From Lunularia cruciata (Eukaryota > Streptophyta > Marchantiopsida > Lunulariales > Lunulariaceae): 64,000 bases of DNA. This document shows positions 31,653-42,595 of the stretch, in pieces (position 1 is the first letter of the stretch; every line of letters starts with the position of its first letter). The stretch covers positions 53,896,841 to 53,960,840 of the forward strand of contig OX419762.1 of assembly GCA_948567375.1 (NCBI GenBank), read 5' to 3'. The position numbers were made by a program, and so were the translations under genes. The notes under the pieces were generated by a model that did not search any database, was not told the DNA's origin, and saw only the letters and a program-made list of their open reading frames with translations.

Positions 31653-32444
31653 GCTAGCACAAAAATAATGATAGTAACACATGATGCTCCTCTCCATATC
31701 TCCCCATATCTGCAAAACCATAACCCCTCACATCCCAACTCACATAAGAAAACAATCTCTCTAAACCCTAAAATATATAAACTCTCATAACTTTCAATTT
31801 CCATCTCCAAAATTTTCAAACTAAATTCCCATGGAACTTTCATGAAAACCAAGAGATTGGAAACAAAATTCCCAAAAAACTAAAAATCCTCATAACTTTC
31901 TACTCCATTCTCCATAGTCTTCAATCTAGGTACCAATGGAACCAAAATTGAAAACAAAGAGATCGACTATTCATTCGAGTGCTATATGATAGAAAGACCT
32001 TAGGAATTATAGATATTTTCTCACGTCACTCCCTCTCTTCTCTTGTCTCTACACTCTCCCACAGCTCCCGCACAGTCAAGTACTAAATTACGGGGATGAG
32101 ATCTGATTATGGGGATGAGAGATTAGGCAGTTATTGGCCAAGAGATTAGGTCAGTGAATTTTGAATGAATATAATTAATATCTAGTAATAAATATGATTA
32201 GAGTCAAGGTCTAATAAAATATTGATGTTTATACAAAAGCAATGTAGCAACTACATGGGTGTTTACTATGATTCGAATAGATGTGTAATTTAATTTTCCA
32301 ACCCACTTTCTCGACTCTCACTTAATCAAAGTCCTTCCAAAATCCAATGATATTGGTGTTTGGGCAGATCTTGAATTTGGAAACTCTACTATGATTTGAA
32401 TAGATGTGTAATTTAATTTTCTGATCCATCTCCTCAACTCTAAC
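31653..32444. other. Unassigned AT-rich flank of the LINE
   Basis: This probably includes the 5' UTR of the minus-strand LINE (31653 onward). A near-duplicate motif, TATGATT(C/T)GAATAGATGTGTAATTTAATTTTC, occurs at about 32267-32303 and 32390-32422. No gene can be supported. Confidence 0.4.
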
Positions 32445-33933
32445 TTGATCATACTCCCTCCAAAACCCAAGGATATTGGAGATTCTAACTTATTCCCTCC
32501 AAAATCTCACTTATGCAAGCTAGGTAGAGATTGCTTTGATGTGAATTTGTTAGTTCTTGGAAATTGGAAGTTTCAAAAAAAAGTTTTAATTTCATTAGTG
32601 AGCAGAAAGAATTTTGGCAATGTGCATTCATGGGTGGGAATGATGAAAAGGAATAACCACACCAGCCTAGGAAATGTGAATTTGAGATTCAAGACTGACG
32701 GCTATGAGATCCAACCACTTGACATAGGAGTTCTATTCCCATTATCAAGTTTCCATCCTCTTGTTGAATTGCAAGATCTTACTTCTCATGGTATATCTAA
32801 TCTTGAGCATTCTGTAGTAGTTGCTTCTCATCTTGTAGATTTAAATCCTCCACATTCTCCCAAGAAGTCTAGTTATGCCTTGCATTCTAATTCTCCCTTA
32901 TTAAAACTTCAATCTCTTCTTGCAATGGTTTCCTCTACTCCATAGTTGTAATGTTCCGAGGATAGGAGGCCTGAAGAGAAACGGAGAAGAAGAACACATA
33001 ATTTCACCCTGAACCTCCTATGCCCCAAAGGAGCACCTTGATTGTATTAAATAGCAAAGTGTACTCCTCCAAAGGAATCTCCACCCATGGATCAGGTACA
33101 TAGATTGATGACTTGTAAGCAAGCTCTGCCCTTAGATTGGTTGCATGCATGGGTGACATGTCAGTTCTGGTTGTCAAACCATCTTTGACCAAAGGGAATC
33201 TTTAGGAAATCTTCTCACAAGAATCTCCAAATCATATGGGTGAGGTACCGTTAGAAAGCTCTTGACAAGACAAGCCTGGGTGAGAGAAGGCATTCATCTC
33301 CTTCATTAGGGAAGACTCAGCACATTTTTGAGGCCTAATTCATCCGTTTAGGCCTCCAAATTGACTTTGAAGTTTCCAAACTATTTTTGGCTCGTGCCCT
33401 ATTAGTAAAAGTCCTCTTTTGGTGACATCTCTATCTGAACTACCTAGCTCATCATCCATAACATCCTTCCAAATGTTACCAAACAAATTTTCACCTTTAG
33501 ATAATATGTCTAGCTTTTGGTATTACAATTTCAAGCTATTTTTGGCTCTTGCCTTATTAGTAAAAGTACTCTTTTGGTGACAACTATATCTGATCTACCT
33601 AGCACATCATACATAATATCTTCCAAATGTTACCAAACTAATTTTAACTCTAGATGATATGTTTAGCTATTGGTATTACAATAGTTTGGCTTTTCTTCTG
33701 AAGGTGTCAAAGAAAAAGCTTTGGGTGTGAAATCCAAGGGAGGTGAAAACAATAGATTTAGAATGAAATCTCACTATTATAGTCAAATCTTGTATTATCT
33801 AAAAGACCCTGACTATTTCAAGCAAATACACAAAGGGAATAGTAAGAAACATGTAAACCTTAAACAAAAGAGCACTTCATTTAGGTATACTACTTATGTG
33901 GTGAAGTTTGAGAGAGGTTCCCATAATCTATGA
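32445..33933 (+). pseudogene. Unrecognised ORF split by a solo LTR
   Basis: An open frame of 166 codons (32445-32945) is cut at a TSD copy (ATAGT) by a solo LTR. Removing 32947-33680 plus one ATAGT makes the frame run on, in phase, into 33721-33933 (KSKGGENNRFRMKSHYYSQ), with only a TAG at the junction. The combined product would be about 260 residues, Lys/Ser-rich at the end, with no motif I recognise. Downstream sequence (34100-34810) resembles the minus strand of 57450-58056, so it is probably a gene of an undescribed repeat family rather than a host gene. Confidence 0.5.
32947..33680 (+). repeat. Solo LTR (TGTAATAC family), target duplication ATAGT
   Basis: It starts TGTAATGTTCC and ends GGTATTACA. 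It is flanked by ATAGT at 32942-32946 and 33681-33685 and is 734 bp long. It has the same internal duplication as the copy at 6849; a first GGTATTACA-like unit end appears near 33528. Confidence 0.9.
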
Positions 33934-35676
33934 CAAGAGATAGATTGCAGAAGAAATGGGCTCAATACATGACTTCTTATAATTGTTCTCATACATGGAA
34001 AGATAAATGCATAGAAGAAAGACTCATTGAGAAAGAAATCAAGTGAGGATGGAAAACCATTGATGATAAAATAAATCATCAATGTACACATTATTCAAGA
34101 ATGGATCTTATATTTGGTTCAAGAGCTAACATTTTTCCACCCGCACTAGTATCCTTAGGGGTTGAAAATGGAATTTTACAAGAGATGGTCATAGAAGAGG
34201 ATATGGGATGTTGTGTTACTTTTGAATTTCCATCTGAAGATTGTGCTGATCAAACATCCAAATATGGATTATGTGGTCCTAACACAAAGAGGTTTTCAGT
34301 TCCTAGCACCTAAGAGTCATTTTTCTTATGTACCATTGTCTCATAATTTCAAGGAGTATAATGTACAGGGGCAAGAGGATGAGAGTAGATCAAAATAGCA
34401 AGAGGATGAGATCAGATCAAAGGGGCAAGAGGACAAGAATAGAGAAAATTCAGATTTTGCTTACTTTCCATGTCCACCAAATACCTTTGGAGATGAGGAA
34501 CCACTTACAAGGGAAGCCATTAGAGAGTGAGACCATGAGGATGATTGGGAAGTGTAATGAGAGACTGGATCAGTGAAGCAAAGAAAGGTCTCTAGAGGCA
34601 AGATGCCTTCCTCTTCCACAAAGACACCACCTACATCAACTAGCACAAAGATACTTCCTTCAAAGACACCTTCATCATCAATGGTCTCCACATTTGCCCA
34701 ATATCTTTCTAATATGACAAAGATAAGGAGTAACTTTTTAGAGGCTAGGGAGAGATGCAAATTGGCAAAAATAAAAGTTCAAAAGGTGGCCAAGATGGGG
34801 AAGTTATGACTCAAAAACAAAACAAAAAAAGAGCTTAATTTTTTGTTTTGGAGAAAAGGAGAATTAAAGAGAGTACTTTATTCTACAAGAAGAGAATCAA
34901 AGAAAGAACTTACAAATCTAAAAGGCCTCATTCTATGAATTTTAGAATTGGAAAAAGCAAAAAAATACCCAAAGAGATCAAAAGTATAATGAGTATTATG
35001 CTTGATAGATACTACACTTGATATAAATAGTAGTACTCTTGTGGACATAGATAGTAACCATGTTGACAATCCCAATAATGATAGCAAAGTGGTGCGCCCT
35101 AGCAAATGCTCAAGGCTAAAGGTAGATGAGAAATGCAATGGCTGATCCTATATATCTCCTAAATCTATCTAGAGGAACTAGCACATGATCACATGAAGAT
35201 AGATAGATATGAATCCTCTAACTCAAGTATAAAAGGGAGTAAACATTGGAGGATGAATAACATTGTGTGGATTGTTCCTACAATATGGTAGGAATGCACT
35301 ATCCACTATCACTATAGCATGCAACCCTAAACCCATAGCCATAAATGCACTATAAGGTCTAAAAATATAATCTCTAAATTGGTCTTGATATCCATCGATG
35401 TCATCACACACACCTATGAGGCAACACCAATGTGTACACCCTTGAGTAAGAAACCATTGCTCCACATATATCTCAAAAATTTCTTGTAGTCTTACCTTGT
35501 GATGTCTGTCCAATTGAGTACCTCAAAATGAGTCACATAGTACTCCATGAACTCTCTAACACCAAGATGAGAGATATACCTAAAAGTAATACTTGCTCTA
35601 CATGGGACCCATCCATTCATCTCCACAAATCTAGATCATTGGCCCAAAAGACTATTTTTATCCCATATGATGTCTT
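33934..35676. other. Decayed sequence of an unknown repeat family
   Basis: Fragments of open reading occur on the plus strand (34101-34313; 34573-34809 with a Ser/Thr-Pro-rich stretch followed by RCKLAKIKVQKVAKM) and on the minus strand (35223-35513, 96 codons, no motif). The segments QFLAPKSHF and KLAKIKVQKVAK have counterparts in the minus-strand reading of 57450-58056 (FLFLAPRTK and CKLAKIKL), so this is repetitive. The function is unknown. Confidence 0.45.
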
Positions 35677-36418
35677 TGTAATACTCTGAGGACAAGAGAA
35701 GAGAGAGAAACACAAATTACACACTCAACATTTGGTGCCCCAAAGGAGCACCTTCACTTTATTATATAGACAAAGAAGATCTCCTCCAAGGAAGCTCCAC
35801 CATAGGATTAGGCATACAGATAGGTGACATGTCAGCAAGCTCCACCCTTGGATTACTTACTTGGATGGGTGACATGTCGGTCTAGGTCCTATCTGGTTGG
35901 TCAAACAAGCTTTGACTAGAGGGAATCTTTTATGGAATCATCTTGTAGGAGTCTCAAAATCACGTGAGTAAGGTACCATTGGAAAGCTCTCAACAAGACA
36001 AACCAAGGGAGGAGGGAAGGCCAGCCTTTCCTGTATTGAGTGGGGGGGAATCTGCACATTTTTGAGGCCTAATTCATCTATTTAGGCCTCTAAAATTGCC
36101 TTCAAAGATTTCAGACATATTTCGGTCCCTACTCTATTAGTAGAAGTCCCCTTTAAGTGATACCTCTTTTTGATCTGTTTAGTCCATCATGTGTAACATC
36201 CTTCCAAATGTTACCAAACCAATTCTCACCTTTAAATCATATGCCTAGCTATTGGTTCTAAGGTTCTCAAGTCTATTTTGGTTTCTGCTCTATTAGTAGA
36301 AGTTCTCTTTTGGTGATACTTCTATCTGATCTATTTTGACTATCATGTATAACATCATTCTAGATGTTGTCAAACCAAATTTCACATCTAGATCATATGG
36401 CTAGCTCTTGGTATTACA
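35677..36418 (-). repeat. 3' LTR of the minus-strand chromodomain element
   Basis: In plus orientation it starts TGTAATACTCTGAGG and ends GGTATTACA. It is 742 bp long and includes the internal duplication. It abuts the purine tract and chromodomain end of the element on its right. Confidence 0.9.
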
Positions 36419-36431
36419 GACTTCCATCCTT

Positions 36432-36614
36432 TTAAGACGTAACGTCCTCATTGTGCAATTGTTGCTCAAATGCTTGCACCAACACCGGTGCATGTGTCAA
36501 ATTGGCAACAGGCTCCCATGTTGCTTCATAGAGGGGGTAACCTTTCCACTCTACTAGATAGTCCACCCACGGATGGCAAGTACCACGCATGCATTTTTGG
36601 AGAATACTCTCCAC
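36432..36614 (-). pseudogene. Chromodomain of the minus-strand element
   Basis: The reading PWVDYLVEWKGYPLYEATWEP is a textbook chromodomain core (Y-L-V-x-W-x-G-Y ... T-W-E-P). It is preceded by the weaker first strand and followed by a short helix, LVQAFEQQLHNEDV, and a stop three residues later. It sits between integrase and the purine tract. An inverted second copy is at 47318-47656. Confidence 0.88.
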
Positions 36615-36677
36615 TTCATATTCCTCTGTGCCATCAATGAGTGTCGGACAAGGTCAAATGTCTTGGGTGGAATGACC

Positions 36678-37740
36678 CTAGCCTAAGCGGGGAACATATT
36701 TGCGTAGTAGGGAAACATGGAATATAGGATGAATCTTCATGTGTGGTGGTAGCTCAAGGTGATAGGCCAAAGTGCCGACGCAATGAAGAATTGAGAAAGG
36801 CCCAATAAAATGAGGTTGGAGCTTACGAGGTCCAACAAATGTAAGGTTGGTTGTCAATAACCACACTTGATCCCCAACATTGGACTCCATGTGCCTATAG
36901 TGTGCATCAGCATACTACTTTTGTCGATTTGGTGCAATTTGTAATCTGTGCTTGGCGCTCTCCACACCTTGTTGGATTCTAGAAACAAACGTGTTGATGG
37001 CATCAACCTTGGTAGCCATTGGACGGATCTTCATCAAGCTAGAAGGTGTGAAGGGATGCTCACTATACATGAGGAAGAACGGAGTGACTTGGGTGGATGC
37101 ATTCATTGAATTGTTGTATGTGAATTCCACCAACGGGAGTAGGGTGTCCCACCTCTCTTGCTCTTCTAAGGTGAAGCCACGTAACATGTCTTCAATTGTG
37201 TGATTAGCCCGCTCTGTTTGGCCATCTGTTGTGGGTGGTAAGTTGTGGACATGGCCAACTTGGTTTTGAAGAAACCAAAGAGTGTTTGCCAAAACAAACT
37301 GGTGAATTGAGTGCCTCTATTAGTGATAAGTACTCTAGACAAGCCATGGTGAAGGAAGATTGCATCTAAGTATAATTGAGCTAGTTGTGGAGCGGTCACA
37401 TCTTTGGTGGTAGGGCATACATGAATCATTTTGCTGAGCTGGTCCACAAAGACCACAATGGAGTCAAACCTTGAGGTGGTCTTGGGTAATTCACAGACAA
37501 GATCCATACTCACTTGCTCCCAACCTTAGGTAGGCATGGGGAGAGGTTGAATGAGCTTTGCAGGAGCTTGATTAGAAGCTTTGTTTTGTTGACAAAGTAG
37601 GCAACTATGCACGTGGTCTATCACGTCATTGCTCATCTTAGCTCAATAGTAATGGCGCTGGATTGCATCCAAGGTCTTGTCCACTCCGACATAACCTGCA
37701 ATGGCTGAATCATGACATTCTGCTCAAATGGTGGTGCGTA
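36678..37740 (-). pseudogene. Integrase of the minus-strand element
   Basis: On the minus strand: a zinc finger region ending HSCLLCQQNKASN (about 37570-37640), core start SMDLVCELPKTTSRF (Asp), then RVLITNRGTQF where Asn replaces the second catalytic Asp. A frameshift near 37225 leads to TDGQTERANHTIED (Glu) and FTYNNSMNASTQVTPFFL. A later frame gives NVGDQVWLLTTNLTF and HFIGPFSILHCVG, the GPY/F module. The Asp-to-Asn change plus frameshifts make it inactive. Confidence 0.88.
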
Positions 37741-38073
37741 ATTCTAAGACATTTGGGATCCATAATCCGCCATCACTGAAGGTGAGTCCTTGGGTCCTAG
37801 TGACGCCTTTGGATGATTGCGCTTCTATGATTTGTGGATCAGTTTTTGTAGCAGCCAAAATCTCTGGCTAAAATTCAAGGTTAATCTTAACCTCTGTCAC
37901 CAAGTTGTTTTCTATTGGCATGCGGGTGAATGCATCTGCAAGTTGCTTCTTACCTTCCACGTAGGTGATTGTCATGTTGAAGCGTTTTCACCACTCTACC
38001 CACCAAATCTGGCGATGAGATAGATCCTTCTGCATCTCAAGGTAGACTAGAGGTTTGTGGTCTGTGAGCCGGC

Positions 38074-38757
38074 TTGTCTCTCACTCAGGATTAACCTCTG
38101 ATGGCTATTATGGTAGCGCACCATGGACTAAGAAGGCAAAGAACCCGAACTCCATCATACTCCTCCAAGGCTAACACTCCAAGACTCAAGACATTGCTCA
38201 CTAGAGAACTCAATGAGAGAGAGATAGTTGCAAATGAAAGGATGTTGAGTACCTCCTCACCCCTTGTTTATATACTTGTAAAATAGTTACGTACCAAAGT
38301 TACTAATTACCGCAGTAACTCAAGTTACTAGACTAAAAGTCAAGTCAAGTCAAAAAGTTTGAAAGGAATATCCATTCACATGGGCATATTCCCCTAAGCA
38401 TGTGGTCTTATCTTGACCCAACCACTAAGTCAAGGATTCCTTCACATGGGCTATCCTTGGACTATAGAAGAATCCAAAACAAAAAGGCTTGCGTGCCCAA
38501 GAGTTCTCAACTCTTTCCTCAAAGCCAAACACCTAGGAATGATACCAAGTCAACACACTAAAATCCAAAATAGTGGTGCTCATCTTTTCTACTTCCTCTA
38601 AAGTAAGGTCCCCTCTATCTTAGCTATGACTAACTTTAGCTAACCATGACTAATATAGAACCATCCTTTATCTCTATATAAATAATATCTCTTAAGTACT
38701 TGTAATACCAAGCTAAATATCACAATACCACACATATGCACAAATGGGTATTACAGG
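38074..38757 (+). repeat. Repeat L3, copy 1 (about 684 bp)
   Basis: It matches 49857-50545 almost throughout (TGTGAGCCGGC...GGGTATTACA here; TGTTAGCCGGC...GGGTATTACA there). It has TG...CA ends and no coding sequence, which fits a solo LTR. No target duplication is found. It forms the left border of the block inserted in RNase H of the minus-strand element. Confidence 0.75.
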
Positions 38758-39617
38758 CCTGTCTCTACTACAAATGCCTTCTCGCCCAAATAGTGCTTCC
38801 AATGCTTGGTTGCCGAACAATGATGTGACAACCCGGCAAATATCACTTTTGCGGTAATCGGGTAAGTAAAGTTCGTTCCCGCAGAGATACGAGTCAGAAA
38901 TGTCCAAATACAAAGCAAAGTAACAATTTCAGTTCTTCTTGAGTTCTTCTTTAGTCTCTCAGGTAGAAACCACACCCAGAAGAGAGTAACAAGCACTAAC
39001 TCGCAGTCTTGTCACAAATTAACACTCCATAATCACAACTCCATCAATTATTTCCAAACAATCTTGATTGTGATGATTCAGGCTCTCCCTAAAATGACAC
39101 TTCACTGCAAAACGACTTCGCCTCAGAATTGTGTTCCACCCTTCCACTGAAGGCACAACTTCCTCGATTGAAATTGCTTCACATCAACTTTGCATTGCAC
39201 TCACAAATGCAGAATACTACCAACACTACAATTCCTCTCAGATCTGTCAAGGCATTGCTTCGATTGCACTTCACTCAGGATCAAACACACAGAATGAAGA
39301 TCAAGGCTGTGGAATCCAACATCCAACAAGCACACTGACTTGCACTTTGAATTTCTCCAAACACTCACAAACACAATTACAAAGTTGATACTCGGAATCA
39401 AGCTTAAGCGACGAGCACTACTTCACAGCACTTTGCTTTATCTATTCTCAGAAATAATGAGCACTGAACAACAAGTTCCTGCGAATGCCACTCTTAAATA
39501 GTGAAGCAATCGACAGTTCTAACAACTATACCGTTTCTACAACAACTGTTCTAACCTGCAGATCCAAAATGACAATGCACCTCTTCATATCTGCCCCTTC
39601 AAATCTCAAATCGGTTA
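38758..39617. other. 3' flank of the 722-codon ORF block
   Basis: A noncoding-looking stretch lies downstream (minus strand) of the ORF pair. It is CG-containing and less AT-rich than the surrounding gypsy sequence. I recognise no gene in it. Short open stretches on both strands overlap one another and lack motifs. Confidence 0.4.
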
Positions 39618-40049
39618 CTAATCCGATCCGATGTCTACTTCTTCCTCGGCTTTCAAACCCGAACCCGAAGTAATCTTACTTCCTACTATTCTGTCATCGG
39701 GTTTCACAACTCTTACATCTTCTACCAGATCCAGCAATTCTCCTTCCTGATCTGAAATTGCACTAGCAGGTAATCTATCTAACTCTTCATCTTTCGACCC
39801 ACTCTTCTCTACTGTTCCTGAGGCCAACTCCGAAGACATTTGGATCCCGATGTCATCTACGTCGGGTTTTGCTTTAACATCCTGCCAAAGCTTTTCTAAC
39901 TCTATTCTTACTAAGTCCAATCTAATCGCGATATTGTCTTCTACTTCTAAGATCTTCCTATCTACACGAGTTCTCAACTTAATCAACAAGGCATTCAGAT
40001 CTGTATCTTTCGCTTGCCTTCGCCTCGTCTCCTGCACTAACAACTTCAA
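39618..40049 (-). CDS. Acidic, coiled-coil continuation ORF
   Basis: 143 codons in a different frame, just after the stop of the 722-codon ORF (gap of 24 bases). It starts with a basic-acidic helical stretch (ETRRRQAKDTDLNALLIKLRTRV) and continues with an acidic tail (KDEELDRLP, DQEGELLDLVEDVR). The first part reads as a natural extension of the coiled coil at the end of the upstream ORF, so the two may have been one protein separated by a frameshift. The function is unknown. Confidence 0.45.
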   Translation of the reverse strand: MKLLVQETRRRQAKDTDLNALLIKLRTRVDRKILEVEDNIAIRLDLVRIELEKLWQDVKAKPDVDDIGIQMSSELASGTVEKSGSKDEELDRLPASAISDQEGELLDLVEDVRVVKPDDRIVGSKITSGSGLKAEEEVDIGSD

Positions 40050-40073
40050 CTCGTGCAGACGTGTTTCTTCAAT

Positions 40074-42242
40074 TCAAACACTGGCCTTTGTACTTAGCAT
40101 CGCGTTTACTCTGAGGACTATCTCCTGCAATGGCTCTAATCTTGTCTTCCTTTCTCGTTCCCGATCTGCAAGCCATTCCTCTCTGTACATCGCCAACTCT
40201 TCTTTGAATTTGGCCTTCACCGCGTCCTTCTCTTTCTCCTTCTGTGCAACCTTTTCTTCCTGATTACGAAGTAAGTCTCGTAATCTCTCTTCTTCTCCAT
40301 ATCTCGTAGCCAACTCTCGCTGCCAGAGTTGCTTCTTCTCCTCCATACTCTCCATCACTCGATCGAGCTCTTGATCCTTTGATGCTACTCTCGCCATAGC
40401 ATGGATGAGCTCTACTCTTGAATCAGCAAACTGTTGCTTCAAGATTTCAAATTCAGCTACTTGTGTCTCCCTTGCGACATCACTCTTCCTTGCAAGATCC
40501 TCTCGATAGCTCAATTCTCTCCTCAGGTCTTCGATTACCTGACTTCTCTCCACTGCCTCCAATTGTAGTACTTCTCTCTCCTTCTCACCTCGGGTCATAC
40601 TCTTCTTCAACTCCGAGTTTTCTTCTTCTAATCTTGCCAACACCTGCAATACAGTCTTTACCTCCGGACATGTGGACTGCATCTCCTTCTTCTTATGTTC
40701 TAACTTTACTAACAACGGACACACCACTTCCCGCAGGTACTCCACTCCATCACTCGGGATTACTTCTTCTCGTGTGGCTACTTCTCTTTGTACTTCGTGT
40801 TCATCCGATACTTCCCTTCTTCTCTGCAGTCTTCGTATCGGAATTGATGCTTCACTGCCTGAGCTTCCTTCTACTTCTTCTGTCACTCTACTTGGTCCCG
40901 CTTCCCCCTTCGCCTTACGTCTCGAGCGAATTCCTCGCTGTACTGCGATCTTCTTCTCCTTGAGCACCGGTACTTCATCTTCCAGCGCTGCATTATCTTT
41001 GGCTTTTACCTCGGCTTGAATTTCTTCTTTGTATTCTTCAGGCGTTGGTGCCGAGGTCATTTCTCCACCGACTTCACTATCACTGCTTGTATCTCCACTC
41101 TGCAGTGTCAGCTCAGGTTCCTCCTCATGTTCCGAGTCCTCCGTCTTGAGCTCGGCTTCGCCTTCAGAGTCTTCATCTTCCGACTCAATCACCACCATTC
41201 CTCGCCTCGGGTTATTTTTTTGCATCTTCCGAGGTTTCTTGTTTTCTTCAGCGTCTGCTTGCCGAGTTCTCTTCTTCGTCGGGTTACTTTCAACGACCTC
41301 CACGTTCTTCCCTGTCTTCGAGTAGTAATCGTTTGCGCTCCGGATTTGGAGAATGTATTGCTGCTCCTCTGCGTCGACTTCCTTTCGCACATCCGGATGG
41401 AAGTGCGACACCATCCGATTCCGCTCTGCCGAGTTCAGTAAATTGAGCCCGAGATAGAAATGCGCTGCAAACGGCACAATATAATGTGGAGGGGACTTAT
41501 CCCGCAGATTCCACACCATCTGCCTCGTTCTCCCGTGAAAACACCTCGCCCAATTAATTGGTTCTCCTGCAAACAATTTGTGAAAGAACACCGCTTGGTG
41601 TTTCATCACATAGGTAGTTCTCTCCGGCTTCAGGATTGCCATCAAAGCACTCACAATTCCTCTCTTGACAGGGTCTTTGTAACTTTCTACCTTGTACCCA
41701 TTCTTTGTTCTCTTCGACGAGAAGGCATCTCTCACCTCCTGAGTTTCTTGGGCTATCTCCCCTTTCCCCAAGAACGTGGCCCCCTGCTCCGAGCCTGCCT
41801 CCTTCCCGAGTACGAGTCTCCAATCCGACTCTGTCCAGCGAGCCGGATTTCCTCTCTTCCCTTCTTCCTCGGGACCATCGAGACATTTACTCTCGATGAT
41901 TTCTGTCATGAATCCTGGAAAAATTATGTTCCAATTCCATGCCAGAAAGGTGATCCGAAGTCGGCTCAAGACTTCGATCCTCGCTACTACATCTAATCTC
42001 CGAATTGCATGATTTCTCACTGCAAATTTGGAGTTCTTCTTCCCTCCCATCTCTTCTGCTTTCTTTCGGTCTCTCGATTTCTCTCTCTCGACTTCTCCCT
42101 TACGCACTAACCCGAGGCCAACGTTATGTCCCTTTCCCCGATCACCTGCAAGACGACTCCTCAACGGCGAAGGAAAATTGCTTGACATTTCGTCGTTGCA
42201 GTTTTGATTTTTATAGAGTTGCACTTCTTCGTCTTCCGTCAC
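40074..42242 (-). CDS. Intact 722-codon ORF, retroelement-associated protein of unknown function
   Basis: The longest uninterrupted ORF in the window, on the minus strand inside a block inserted in a dead gypsy element. The N-terminal part is basic (EREKSRDRKKAEEMGGKK). Residues about 90-330 look globular, with INWARCFHGRTRQMVWNLR followed by PPHYIVPFAAHFYLGLNLL; this resembles ORFs found in plant repeats (plant mobile-domain or gag-like proteins), although I cannot name a family. A bipartite basic stretch (KKRTRQADAEENKKPRK), an acidic region (about 350-430) and a long heptad-type coiled coil (about 520-720) follow. There is no RT, integrase or transposase motif. Its openness and retained CG dinucleotides suggest recent insertion or selection. 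Whether it is expressed is unknown. Confidence 0.6.
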   Translation of the reverse strand: MTEDEEVQLYKNQNCNDEMSSNFPSPLRSRLAGDRGKGHNVGLGLVRKGEVEREKSRDRKKAEEMGGKKNSKFAVRNHAIRRLDVVARIEVLSRLRITFLAWNWNIIFPGFMTEIIESKCLDGPEEEGKRGNPARWTESDWRLVLGKEAGSEQGATFLGKGEIAQETQEVRDAFSSKRTKNGYKVESYKDPVKRGIVSALMAILKPERTTYVMKHQAVFFHKLFAGEPINWARCFHGRTRQMVWNLRDKSPPHYIVPFAAHFYLGLNLLNSAERNRMVSHFHPDVRKEVDAEEQQYILQIRSANDYYSKTGKNVEVVESNPTKKRTRQADAEENKKPRKMQKNNPRRGMVVIESEDEDSEGEAELKTEDSEHEEEPELTLQSGDTSSDSEVGGEMTSAPTPEEYKEEIQAEVKAKDNAALEDEVPVLKEKKIAVQRGIRSRRKAKGEAGPSRVTEEVEGSSGSEASIPIRRLQRRREVSDEHEVQREVATREEVIPSDGVEYLREVVCPLLVKLEHKKKEMQSTCPEVKTVLQVLARLEEENSELKKSMTRGEKEREVLQLEAVERSQVIEDLRRELSYREDLARKSDVARETQVAEFEILKQQFADSRVELIHAMARVASKDQELDRVMESMEEKKQLWQRELATRYGEEERLRDLLRNQEEKVAQKEKEKDAVKAKFKEELAMYREEWLADRERERKTRLEPLQEIVLRVNAMLSTKASV

Positions 42243-42595
42243 TTCGAGTTTCTACCAAGAAATCACACCTCCTGCATGCACCCGTTACTGTCGCCTCACC
42301 TTCACACGTATGAGCCGCCAATTTTGAAACCGCCCCTTCTTGAATTTCTCGCCCCGACGAAAGGTTGTTAGACTGTCTTTGCCTCGGGTTGAGCTCCCCT
42401 CCCCGATCCGAAGACAATTTACTTCGTATCGTTTGCTGACACGGCATTTCAGAGTACTTCGCCTTATGACCCGAGGTCACTTTACTTCGGGTTTCACCCC
42501 GAAGACAGTTTTCGTCGTCTTCTTCGGCCAACCAGGCGCAATCCGACTTCTCTGTACACTTCTTCTGCTTTATTTTGAAAAAAAACAAAAAATGT
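42243..42595. other. 5' flank of the 722-codon ORF and right border of the inserted block
   Basis: A CG-containing leader with several TCGGGTT or CGAAG motifs ends in a T/A-rich stretch (TTTTGAAAAAAAACAAAAAA). Immediately right of it the minus-strand gypsy RNase H resumes (NYHTIE, stop, EELVICGA). No repeat matching L3 is present at this border. Confidence 0.45.

Noticed and set aside
40418..42313. Several plus-strand open frames of 98-181 codons
   Set aside because: They are antisense to the 722-codon ORF, Ser/Leu-rich low-complexity readings with no conserved motif.
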